In this document: positions 1 through 6,436 of the stretch, piece after piece
How positions within the stretch are numbered: the stretch's first letter is position 1
Layout of the letters: every line of letters starts with the position of its first letter
Origin: Actinomycetes bacterium
GTDB taxonomy: Bacteria; Actinomycetota; Actinomycetes; Propionibacteriales; Propionibacteriaceae
Reading direction: 5' to 3'
NCBI GenBank assembly: GCA_009785885.1
Contig: WQUE01000104.1
Location: forward strand, 1-13,896
DNA: 13,896 nt
Program-made: the position numbers and the translations under genes
Notes under the pieces: generated by a model
What the model saw: only the letters and a program-made list of their open reading frames with translations
Told to the model about the DNA's origin: nothing
Database searches by the model: none

Positions 1-5
1 TATGT

Positions 6-32
6 AGTGGTCGTAGGTCCACTACGACCACT
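6..32. repeat. Perfect 11-bp inverted repeat (hairpin), possible terminator or operator
   Basis: The arms AGTGGTCGTAG (6-16) and CTACGACCACT (22-32) are exact reverse complements around a 5-nt loop. A G-C pair at 4/34 and a T-G wobble at 5/33 can extend the stem. An alternative pairing GTAGTGG (4-10) with CCACTAC (19-25) overlaps it, so the element is a nested palindrome. No T-run follows on either strand. It lies about 240 bp beyond the tgt stop codon. It could be a U-less terminator for the tgt operon or for a gene left of the window, or a protein-binding palindrome. The sequence does not decide between these. The rest of 1-272 shows no gene, tRNA or other clear element. Confidence 0.5.
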
Positions 33-272
33 GCATCTGTCCTTGCGGCTCATCCCGCCCGGCACGTCCTCGCTGGGGCCTCGGTATTTCAGCACCCTCC
101 CAGGAGGCGTCACAGCAGACGTTCAGTGCGATCACCCCGTGGGTCCAGCAAGCCCACCAGTCGCCCACTCGGCCTCACCGTCGTCGACCCGCTCGCCTAG
201 CCGAGATTCAGCCACAGAGCCGGGCGCACGCCGCAGGCGATGGCCATCCCGGCCCGTCACCCCGCGCCGTCC

Positions 273-1517
273 CTACGTCCGGCGCCGGTAGCCGCCCAGG
301 AACTCGGCCCGGAACTCATCGAAAGTGCCCTGAAGGATAGCGTCCCGGATCGCGTCGACGAGCCGGACCGTGAACCGCTCGTTGTGGATCGTCGCCAGGG
401 TGGCCGCGAGCATCTCCTTGCCCTTGAACAGGTGGTGCAGGTAGGCCTTCGTGTAGTGCTCGCACGTGTAGCAGTCGCAGCCGTCCTCCAGCGGCGTGAA
501 ATCGGTACGGCAGCGGGCCTGGTCGACGTTGTAGCGGCCCGAGGCCGTGTAGATCGCCCCGTTGCGCGCGACGCGGGAGGGCATGACGCAGTCGAACGTA
601 TCCGCCCCCGCCTCGACCGCAGCGAACACGTCCTCCGGCTCCGAGATGCCGAGCAGGTGGCGCGGGGCGTCCTCCGGCAGTTCGGAGGCGCACCACCCGA
701 CGATCTCCCCGATGGCGTGCTTCTCCAGGGCCCCACCGATGCCGTACCCGTCGAAGCCGTCCCCCGCCTCCGTGCGCATCGCTGCCAGACCGCGGCAGGC
801 GGCGCGCCGCAGGTCCTCGTACTGGGCGCCCTGCACCACCCCGAACAGCGCCTGATACGGCTTGCCCGACCGCCCGGCGGTCAGAAGGGCGTGCTCGTCC
901 AGGCAGCGCTGCGCCCAGCGTTCCGTGCGCTCCACGGACGACTCCTGGTACTCCCGGGTGTTGACAAGCGTCGTCAGTTCGTCGAACGCGAAGATGATGT
1001 CCGCCCCGAGCGCGTGCTGGACGCCCATGCTCACCTCGGGGGTGAACCGGTGCTTCGACCCGTCGATCGGGGAGCGGAAGCCGACGCCGTCCTCGTCGAC
1101 CCGGCTCAGCCGTTTGCGGCCCCGCGCGCTCGCCGCGTCGTCCGTCTTAAGGGTGGAGACCTCCATCGCGATGACCTTCTTGAACCCGGCGCCCAGGCTC
1201 ATCACCTGGAAGCCGCCGGAGTCCGTGAACGTCGGTCCGGGCCAATTCATGAACGCGCCCAGCCCGCCCGCGGCCTCCACGATCGCCGGGCCCGGCTGCA
1301 GATACAGGTGGAACGCGTTCGCCAGGACCGCCTGGGCTCCCAACTGGGCCAGCATCTCGGGCAGCACGGCCTTCACCGTCGCCTTCGTGCCCACGGGGAC
1401 GAACGCGGGCGTCCGGACGTCGCCATGCGGAGTGTGGATCACACCCGCCCGCCCGTGCCGGTCACCATCGAGCCTTGTCACGACCTCGAACCCGAAGCCG
1501 CCGGCTGTCCCCGTCAC
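273..1517 (-). CDS. tgt: tRNA-guanine transglycosylase (queuosine pathway)
   Basis: Exchanges guanine-34 in GUN-anticodon tRNAs for a 7-deazaguanine base (preQ1 in most bacteria, queuine in some) in the queuosine pathway; cytosolic. It is 414 aa with a GTG start at 1517 that overlaps the rsmE stop (GTGA). An ATG at 1619 in the same frame is rejected because its extra 34 residues lie inside rsmE and look like shadow sequence. Seen: TDSGGFQ with Asp99, FDCVMPSR with the likely nucleophile Asp309, and the zinc site Cys347, Cys349, Cys352, His378 (CxCxxC-x25-H). Two features differ from the E. coli/Zymomonas type. About 26 extra residues with a basic RGRKR stretch lie at 110-143. The base pocket reads FDEL (179-181) where those enzymes have FDEC, and GGALEKHAIGE (261-271) replaces the GGLAVGE-type loop. 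The family call is firm; the substrate is open. Confidence 0.95.
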   Translation of the reverse strand: MTGTAGGFGFEVVTRLDGDRHGRAGVIHTPHGDVRTPAFVPVGTKATVKAVLPEMLAQLGAQAVLANAFHLYLQPGPAIVEAAGGLGAFMNWPGPTFTDSGGFQVMSLGAGFKKVIAMEVSTLKTDDAASARGRKRLSRVDEDGVGFRSPIDGSKHRFTPEVSMGVQHALGADIIFAFDELTTLVNTREYQESSVERTERWAQRCLDEHALLTAGRSGKPYQALFGVVQGAQYEDLRRAACRGLAAMRTEAGDGFDGYGIGGALEKHAIGEIVGWCASELPEDAPRHLLGISEPEDVFAAVEAGADTFDCVMPSRVARNGAIYTASGRYNVDQARCRTDFTPLEDGCDCYTCEHYTKAYLHHLFKGKEMLAATLATIHNERFTVRLVDAIRDAILQGTFDEFRAEFLGGYRRRT

Positions 1518-2269
1518 CGTTCGTCCCGGCGGATGGCCGCCGACCACAGGGTGCGCACCTGGGTGATCGCGACCGCCCCGGCCGTGGACGTCCGCAGCAC
1601 GGTTCGCCCCAGGGAACATGTCGCAGCACCCGCCCGCCGGAACAAGACGACCTCCTCGTCGGTCAGGCCGCCCTCGGGCCCGATGACGATCAGGCAGTCC
1701 TGCACGCCGCGCATCACACCCGCGTGGAGCGGCATCACCTCACGCTCGTGCATGACCAACGCCAGCTCGGTGGTCCGAATCGCCTCGATCACGTCGGGCG
1801 TGGTGGCCACGGGCGCAATCACGGGAAACCGCAACCGTCGCGCCTGCTTGGACGATTCGCGCGCGACCGTCTCCCACTTGTCGCGCCCCACCTCGCAACG
1901 CTCGGCCGTCCACCGCACGACACACCGGGTGGCCTGCCACGGCACGATCCGGTCGACGCCGACCTCGGTCATAAGGTCGACGGCCAGCTCCGCCCGGTCA
2001 TTCTTCGGCAACGCCTGCACGACGGTGATCGACGGGTTGGCCTTGGGTTCCGACAGCAACGACTCGACGACGATCCCGACACGCTCCGGTGCGGCATCGG
2101 CCACCGCGCCGGACACGCCGACCCCGTGCCCGTTCGTCACCGTCACGACCTCGCCCACACGAATCCGCCGGACCACCGCCGCGTGGCGCGCCTCCCGCCC
2201 GACGAGGGTGACGACGTCGCCGGCGCGGACATCGTCCGCCAGTTCCGCCACGAAGAACCCGTCGCTCAT
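1514..2269 (-). CDS. rsmE: 16S rRNA (uracil-1498-N3)-methyltransferase
   Basis: A SPOUT-class, SAM-dependent enzyme that methylates U1498 of 16S rRNA in the assembled 30S subunit. It is 251 aa, the usual length. Seen: an N-terminal PUA-like part (about 1-75) with the typical EARHA start of RsmE proteins, QALPKNDR (85-92), ARESSKQARR (136-145), the SAM-knot loop IGPEGG (196-201) and the C-terminal LGRTVLRTSTA (220-230), which are the family signatures. The ATG at 2269 overlaps the dnaJ TGA (ATGA), and a GGCGGG sequence directly precedes it. The frame stays open far upstream (to 3007), but that extension lies inside dnaJ and has no RsmE similarity. It is translationally coupled to dnaJ and to tgt. 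A dnaJ-rsmE pair is a familiar arrangement in Gram-positive bacteria. Confidence 0.95.
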   Translation of the reverse strand: MSDGFFVAELADDVRAGDVVTLVGREARHAAVVRRIRVGEVVTVTNGHGVGVSGAVADAAPERVGIVVESLLSEPKANPSITVVQALPKNDRAELAVDLMTEVGVDRIVPWQATRCVVRWTAERCEVGRDKWETVARESSKQARRLRFPVIAPVATTPDVIEAIRTTELALVMHEREVMPLHAGVMRGVQDCLIVIGPEGGLTDEEVVLFRRAGAATCSLGRTVLRTSTAGAVAITQVRTLWSAAIRRDER

Positions 2270-3444
2270 CCCGCCAGCGTATCCTTCAGCCGCCCGAAAA
2301 AGCCCTTCCCGTGCTCGGAAGTCGGCTTGCCGTCGGGGTGGGTCTCCCCCCGCAATTCGGCGAGCTGCTCCAGGAGGGACCGCTGCTCGTCGTCCAGCTT
2401 CGTCGGGGTCTGGACGAGCAGCGTCACGCCCAAGTCGCCCCGGGCGCCCCCGCGCAGTCTGGGCACGCCCTTCCCCTTGACGACCAGGCGCGTCCCCGCC
2501 TGGGTGCCGGCCGGGACGTTCAGCATCACCTCGCGGTCGTCGGCGGGGCAGTCCGGATCGTCGGCCTCCAGTGTGCGGACGGGCACCTGCGTACCCAGGG
2601 CCGCCGCCGTCATCGGCAGCTTGACGGCCAGCTCGAGGTTGTCCCCGTCGCGCCGGAACACGTCGTGTCTGGCGACACCCACCTCGATGTACAGGTCGCC
2701 GGCCGGACCGCCGCCGGGCCCGACCTCGCCCTGGCCCGACAGGTGGATGCGATTGCCGGGGCTGACGCCCGCCGGGACGTTCACCGTGACGGTGCGCTGT
2801 GCGCGAACACGCCCCTCGCCCGAGCAGTCCGGGCACGGATTCGGGATGACCGTCCCGTAGCCCTGGCAGGCCGGGCACGCCTGCGTGGTGCGGATGTCGC
2901 CGAGGAACGACCGCTGCGTCATCGTGACCTGCCCGCGGCCGGAACACTGGTGGCACGTCTTCGGGCTGGACCCGGGCGCCGCGCCCGCGCCGGTGCAGCC
3001 CGGGCACACGAGGTACGTCGCCACATTCACCTGCTTGGCTACGCCGAACGCCGCCTCGACGAGCGGCAGCTGCACGCGCACCAGCTGGTCCTGGCCCCGG
3101 CGGACGCGAGGGCGCGGGCCGCGCGAACTCGCCGCCCCGCCGAACATCGCGCCCATCAGGTCGCCGAGGTCGAAGCCGCCCGCCGAGAAGCCGCCGAACC
3201 CGCCGAACGGATCGAAGCCTCCCCCGCCGCGCATCGGGTCGCCGCCCCGGTCGAACACCGCCTTCTTCTGCGGGTCGCTCAGCACCTCGTACGCCTCGTT
3301 GACGGCCTTGAACTTCTCCTCCGCCTCGGGATCGTCCGCCACGTCGGGGTGCACCTGCATGGCTTTCTTTCGGAAAGCCTTCTTGATCGCCTCGGGCGAC
3401 GCGTCGCGGGTCACCCCGAGAATCTGGTAATAGTCAGCGGCCAT
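2266..3444 (-). CDS. dnaJ: Chaperone protein DnaJ (type I J-protein, hrcA-linked DnaJ2)
   Basis: An Hsp40 co-chaperone that delivers unfolded clients to DnaK and stimulates its ATPase in the cytosol. It is 392 aa, a full-length type I J-protein. Seen: a J-domain (about 4-68) with HPD at 32-34; a Gly/Phe-rich linker (72-103); four CxxCxGxG zinc-finger repeats with cysteine pairs 147/150, 164/167, 190/193 and 204/207; then the two beta-barrel substrate-binding domains. The start is the ATG at 3444, preceded by AAGGAA at good spacing. The same frame reads on upstream into hrcA, which I discard because MAADYYQILGV is the normal DnaJ N-terminus. It begins 13 nt after the hrcA stop. It is not next to dnaK or grpE, and in actinobacteria the copy beside hrcA is usually the second DnaJ (DnaJ2). 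Probably HrcA-repressed through the upstream CIRCE. Confidence 0.96.
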   Translation of the reverse strand: MAADYYQILGVTRDASPEAIKKAFRKKAMQVHPDVADDPEAEEKFKAVNEAYEVLSDPQKKAVFDRGGDPMRGGGGFDPFGGFGGFSAGGFDLGDLMGAMFGGAASSRGPRPRVRRGQDQLVRVQLPLVEAAFGVAKQVNVATYLVCPGCTGAGAAPGSSPKTCHQCSGRGQVTMTQRSFLGDIRTTQACPACQGYGTVIPNPCPDCSGEGRVRAQRTVTVNVPAGVSPGNRIHLSGQGEVGPGGGPAGDLYIEVGVARHDVFRRDGDNLELAVKLPMTAAALGTQVPVRTLEADDPDCPADDREVMLNVPAGTQAGTRLVVKGKGVPRLRGGARGDLGVTLLVQTPTKLDDEQRSLLEQLAELRGETHPDGKPTSEHGKGFFGRLKDTLAG

Positions 3445-3457
3445 GCAGCGTTGTTCC

Positions 3458-4486
3458 TTATCCCTCCACCAAGAACCGTCCCACGTACTGCGCCACCGCC
3501 TGCACGGCGGCCATGGTGGACGGGTAGTCCATGCGCGTCGGCCCGACCACGCCGAGGCTCGCCCAGGCGTCGTTCCCAACCGTGTAGTCGCTCGCGACGA
3601 CCGATGTGGACCGCAACGGCTCGAATGGATTCTCGTGCCCGATCCGGACCCCGACGCCGCCCTTCGCGTCATGGACGACCTCGCCCAACAGCGACAACAG
3701 CACGACCTGCTCCTCGAGCGCCTCCAGCACGGGGCGGACCATCGTCTCGTAGTCGACCTGGCCGGCGAACCGGGCAAGATTGGGCACCCCGCCGACCGCC
3801 ACCTTCGTCGACCGGTCGGCCGTCAGCAGCTCCATCAAGGTCGCCACAAGGTACGACGTTGCGCGGATGTCGTCCGGCGGTACCGTGTCCAGCCCCTGTT
3901 CGAGTGCCTCGACCGCACGCGCGACCGGCTTGTCGACGACCCGCGCGTTGACCCACAGGGTCAGTCGCGCGAGCGCCTCGACGTCCACGCCGGGCAACTC
4001 GACGACCCGCTGGTCGACACGGCCCGTGTCGCGTACCACGATCACCAGCGCCCGTCCCGAAGTCAGGCCGACGATCTCGACGTGACGGATGCGCGCCGCG
4101 GAGGCCTTCGGATACTGCACGATCGCGACGTGCTGCGTGATCTGCGCCAGCAGGCGCACGGTGCGGTTGATGATGTCGTCCAGGTCGAGCGCCCCGCGCA
4201 GGAAGGTCGTGATGGCACGCCGCTCGGCCACCGACAGCGGTTTCACCGTCGCGAGACGGTCGACGAACAGGCGGTAGCCACGGTCGGTCGGGATACGCCC
4301 GGACGACGTGTGCGGCTGCGTGAGATACCCCTCGTCCTCCAGCGCGGCCATGTCGTTGCGGATCGTCGCCGGCGACACGTCCAGATGGTGGCGCTCGACC
4401 AACGCCTTGGAGCCGACCGGCTCCTGGGTGGCCACGTAGTCGGTGACGATCGCCCGCAGCACGTCCAGCTTGCGCTCGTCCAGCAT
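3458..4486 (-). CDS. hrcA: Heat-inducible transcription repressor HrcA
   Basis: A repressor that binds CIRCE operators in front of heat-shock genes and needs GroEL to fold, so chaperone shortage lifts repression. It is 342 aa, the normal length. Seen: an N-terminal winged helix (about 1-75) with VSPATIRNDMAALEDEGYL (37-55) and the SSGRIPTDRGYR motif (61-72) diagnostic of HrcA; a GAF-like middle; and the conserved C-terminal GPTRMDYPS motif. The ATG at 4486 is preceded by a strong purine-rich site (GGGGAGGGACG). It is the first gene of a minus-strand operon with dnaJ, rsmE and tgt. A CIRCE lies 58 nt upstream, which predicts autoregulation of all four genes. Confidence 0.96.
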   Translation of the reverse strand: MLDERKLDVLRAIVTDYVATQEPVGSKALVERHHLDVSPATIRNDMAALEDEGYLTQPHTSSGRIPTDRGYRLFVDRLATVKPLSVAERRAITTFLRGALDLDDIINRTVRLLAQITQHVAIVQYPKASAARIRHVEIVGLTSGRALVIVVRDTGRVDQRVVELPGVDVEALARLTLWVNARVVDKPVARAVEALEQGLDTVPPDDIRATSYLVATLMELLTADRSTKVAVGGVPNLARFAGQVDYETMVRPVLEALEEQVVLLSLLGEVVHDAKGGVGVRIGHENPFEPLRSTSVVASDYTVGNDAWASLGVVGPTRMDYPSTMAAVQAVAQYVGRFLVEG

Positions 4487-4543
4487 CGTCCCTCCCCTGC
4501 GCGCGTCCCGGATGCGGACCCGGCGCCTGGGCGGCGGCCGGGG

Positions 4544-4570
4544 TTGGCACTCGCGTGCCCAGAGTGCCAG
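4544..4570. promoter_or_regulatory. CIRCE operator for HrcA
   Basis: The plus strand reads TTGGCACTC, nine bases, then GAGTGCCAG. This matches the CIRCE consensus TTAGCACTC-N9-GAGTGCTAA in spacing and in the GCACTC/GAGTGC core; the arms depart at one outer position each (A to G) plus the terminal bases. It sits 58 nt upstream of the hrcA ATG in the 185-bp divergent region. On the minus strand a TAGACT (4574-4569) could serve as a -10 overlapping the operator, but I find no good -35, so the promoter itself is not called. The position fits repression of hrcA-dnaJ-rsmE-tgt. An effect on the divergent plus-strand gene is possible but unproven. Confidence 0.92.
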
Positions 4571-4644
4571 TCTACCTGTTCCACCCCCAACAGCCCGCGC
4601 CGGTCAATGCGTGCACAGGGAATATGTCACGAACGGCCACGTCG

Positions 4645-4659
4645 CCACGGAATCCGTGG
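4645..4659. promoter_or_regulatory. Perfect 15-bp palindrome before the MBL-fold gene
   Basis: CCACGGAATCCGTGG has two 7-bp arms (CCACGGA / TCCGTGG) around one central base and ends 12 nt before the ATG at 4672. It abuts the likely ribosome-binding region (GGGATGGTGG). As DNA it could be a dimeric repressor site. As RNA it could fold into a small stem that affects initiation. No matching consensus is known to me and no regulator gene is adjacent, so the function is inferred from position only. Confidence 0.4.
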
Positions 4660-4671
4660 GATGGTGGACAC

Positions 4672-5535
4672 ATGGACGAGACAACGCCCACCTTCACCTT
4701 CGACACCTGGCGGTGTCTGCGGAAGGGCGTGTTCGTCTGCACGGCACAACCCGAGTCCGTCACGATCGGCTGTGTCCTCGGTGACGATCACGCGCTGCTG
4801 GTCGACACCGGCTCCTGCCCGGCGCAAGGGACGGCGCTCGCGGCCTCGGTCACCGCCGCCTTCGGGCGCTGCGTCGACCGGGTCGTGATCACGCACGCGC
4901 ACTTCGACCACTGGTTCGGCCTGTCGGGGATTCGGGACGCCGAGTCGTACGGGCATGCGGGTCTGGTCCGCGAGGCGCGGGACTGCGTGGACGCGTCCAT
5001 CGCCTACGCGTTCGGTTTCTCCCCGGAGTTGATCGTGTCCCCCCGGGTGCTCGTCCGCGATTCGCTGGTGCTCGACCTCGGCGGCCGGACCTGCGAGCTT
5101 CACGCCTGCGGGCCGGCCCACTCCACCACGGACCTCGTCGTCCGTGTACCCGACGCCGACCTGCTGTTCATGGGCGACATCATCGAGCAGGCGAACGACC
5201 CGGAGTTCGGCCCCGACTGCACCCCGAGCCAGTGGGCCGACACGATCGAGACGGCGATCGCGGGAACCGGGCCGGACAGCTGCCTGGTCCCTGGGCACGG
5301 CGACCCCGTCGACCCGGCGTTCGCCCTCAACCAGGCGGCGCGCATCCGGACCCTGCAGCGGCGCATCACGGCGCTGTGGACGTCGGGTGTGCGCCTGTCC
5401 GACGCGCTGAACAGCCTCACCGTGCCGGCCGAGGTGCCCTGGCCGTTCGGCCCGGCGGCTGTCCGGAAGGCCCTGATCGTCACCTACGCCGAACTGGGCG
5501 GCGAGGCCGACCGGGGCGTACGGCTGCGCGCCTGA
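4672..5535 (+). CDS. Metallo-beta-lactamase-fold hydrolase
   Basis: A 287-aa cytosolic protein of the MBL superfamily; members are usually Zn-dependent hydrolases. No signal peptide is visible, so it is unlikely to be a true periplasmic or secreted beta-lactamase. All metal ligands are present: THAHFDH (His75, His77, Asp79, His80), His150 in GPAHSTTD, Asp169 in FMGDI and His209 in VPGHGDP. The pattern is glyoxalase II-like or generic MBL. The C-terminal 70 residues are helical-looking and not a recognised domain, so the substrate is unknown. The start is the ATG at 4672, after GGATGGTGG. In-frame ATGs upstream (4555, 4624) would overlap the CIRCE region and add residues unlike this family. 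It is the only plus-strand gene in the window, divergent from hrcA and convergent with the DUF3097 gene 9 nt away. It has its own promoter, which I cannot place firmly. Confidence 0.85.
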   Translation: MDETTPTFTFDTWRCLRKGVFVCTAQPESVTIGCVLGDDHALLVDTGSCPAQGTALAASVTAAFGRCVDRVVITHAHFDHWFGLSGIRDAESYGHAGLVREARDCVDASIAYAFGFSPELIVSPRVLVRDSLVLDLGGRTCELHACGPAHSTTDLVVRVPDADLLFMGDIIEQANDPEFGPDCTPSQWADTIETAIAGTGPDSCLVPGHGDPVDPAFALNQAARIRTLQRRITALWTSGVRLSDALNSLTVPAEVPWPFGPAAVRKALIVTYAELGGEADRGVRLRA

Positions 5536-5554
5536 CGTTCGGCCTCACGGCGCG
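5527..5554. terminator. Hairpin spanning two convergent stop codons, candidate bidirectional terminator
   Basis: CGCGCCTGA (5527-5535) pairs with TCA-c-GGCGCG (5545-5554) with one bulged C, giving a 9-bp stem around a 9-nt loop. The TGA of the MBL-fold gene pairs exactly with the complement of the TGA of the DUF3097 gene, so both reading frames end inside the same stem. There is no T-run on either side, so it is not a textbook intrinsic terminator. In GC-rich actinobacteria U-poor hairpins at convergent gene ends are common, which is why I call it a candidate. Confidence 0.45.
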
Positions 5555-6399
5555 TCGGGATGGTCCTGCGTGACGAAGTCGATGAGACGTTCGACGGTGC
5601 GGACGAAGTCGGCGTCGAGGTCGCGATAGCTCGTCACCTTCGCCAGCATGGATTGCCAGGCGCGCGCAATGTCGGCCTGGTCGCGGTGGGGCCAGCCGAG
5701 GGCGGCGAGCGTGCCGAGCTTGAAGTCGGCATCCCGGGGCACGACGGGCCAGTCCGCGAGGCCGAGCAGTTGGGGACGGATCGCCTGCCACACGTCGACG
5801 AACCGGTGGCCGGCGATCAGCACGACATCGCCGTACCCGCCACGCGTCACCTGGTCGGCGATATGGCGCTCCTTCGTGGCCGCGACCAGATGATCCACGA
5901 GCACGCCGAGCCGCCGCCCGGGCGCCGGGTCGAACTGCGCCACGACCCGCACCAGGTCGTCGATCCCGCCGAGGTACTCCACGACGATGCCGACATGCCG
6001 CAGGTCGTCGCCCCAAATCTTCTCGACCAGTTCGGCGTCGTGGCGTCCCTCGACGTAGATCCGGCTCGGTAGCGCGACCCGCGCCCTTCCGTGGGACGCC
6101 TCGCCCGCGGCGCGGGAACCGGAGGCGGTGTGCGCGGCCGCCGCGGCACCCCGCGGCGGCACGCACAGACACACCGGCCGACCCTCCAGGTGAAAACCTG
6201 TCCCGACCGGGAAACTGCGCCGGCGTCCGTGCCGGTCCTCCAGGATCGCGAAACCGTTCTCCCAGGCCACGATCGCCCCGCAGAAACCGTCGGCGTCCAC
6301 CTCGACGACCAGTCCGGGCTTCATGGGCACGTCCGTGACGACGGGGCAGCCCGCCTTCTGCCAGCCGGGCGTCAACACGTCGGTCGCGTATCGATTCAC
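5545..6399 (-). CDS. DUF3097 family protein
   Basis: A 284-aa soluble protein of the actinobacterial DUF3097 family; no biochemical role is established to my knowledge. Recognised from RYATDVL (3-9), VEGRHDAELVEKIWGDDLR (116-134), EYLGGIDDL (141-149), GVLVDHL (165-171), HRFVDVWQA (198-206) and the C-terminal RLIDFVTQDHP (271-281). The VEGRHDA / VLVDH pair (Glu117, Asp169) recalls TOPRIM-like nucleotidyl domains such as those in RNase M5 or DnaG; this is my inference and weak. An Ala-rich, probably disordered insert lies at 83-105 between an N-terminal beta-rich part and the conserved core. The GTG at 6399 is chosen because it keeps the conserved RYATDVL start. No Shine-Dalgarno precedes it, but a TAACCT lies 8 nt upstream, suggesting a leaderless mRNA. 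It follows the ATPase gene by 37 nt and converges with the MBL-fold gene. Confidence 0.85.
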   Translation of the reverse strand: MNRYATDVLTPGWQKAGCPVVTDVPMKPGLVVEVDADGFCGAIVAWENGFAILEDRHGRRRSFPVGTGFHLEGRPVCLCVPPRGAAAAAHTASGSRAAGEASHGRARVALPSRIYVEGRHDAELVEKIWGDDLRHVGIVVEYLGGIDDLVRVVAQFDPAPGRRLGVLVDHLVAATKERHIADQVTRGGYGDVVLIAGHRFVDVWQAIRPQLLGLADWPVVPRDADFKLGTLAALGWPHRDQADIARAWQSMLAKVTSYRDLDADFVRTVERLIDFVTQDHPDAP

Positions 6400-6407
6400 G
6401 AGGGGAC

Positions 6408-6413
6408 AGGTTA
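6408..6413 (-). promoter_or_regulatory. Possible -10 element giving a leaderless DUF3097 transcript
   Basis: On the minus strand TAACCT fits the actinobacterial -10 pattern TANNNT and ends 8 nt before the GTG start at 6399. Transcription would then begin at or within a base or two of the start codon. The intervening bases (GTCCCCTC) contain no ribosome-binding purines, consistent with leaderless initiation. No -35 hexamer is recognisable 16-18 nt upstream, so this rests on the -10 and spacing alone. Confidence 0.35.
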
Positions 6414-6436
6414 GCCCACACGCGGTCGTCCCGGGC

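Noticed and set aside
239..248. GATGGCCATC 10-bp palindrome downstream of tgt
   Set aside because: Short, with no loop or T-run; expected by chance in GC-rich DNA, so not called as a terminator.
1..272. Possible tRNA or small gene in the left gene-free stretch
   Set aside because: No T-loop GGTTCGA-type sequence or cloverleaf could be found on either strand, and the short open frames have no family pattern.
240..2480. Long open plus-strand frame (746 codons) opposite tgt and rsmE
   Set aside because: The product is Arg/Pro/Ala-rich and low in complexity, with no family pattern. The minus strand encodes two clear enzymes here; long antisense frames are expected at this GC content.
1514..3007. 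497-codon version of rsmE starting inside dnaJ
   Set aside because: The extra N-terminus is the out-of-frame reading of dnaJ. The ATG at 2269 gives a normal-length RsmE with an ATGA overlap.
4569..4604. hrcA promoter made of TAGACT (4574-4569) and TTGACC near 4602-4607 on the minus strand
   Set aside because: The spacing between these hexamers is about 27 nt, too long for a sigma-70-type promoter, so no promoter was called.
4555..4671. Upstream in-frame ATGs (4555 and 4624) for the MBL-fold gene
   Set aside because: They would overlap the CIRCE or lack a ribosome-binding site, and the added residues do not resemble the family.
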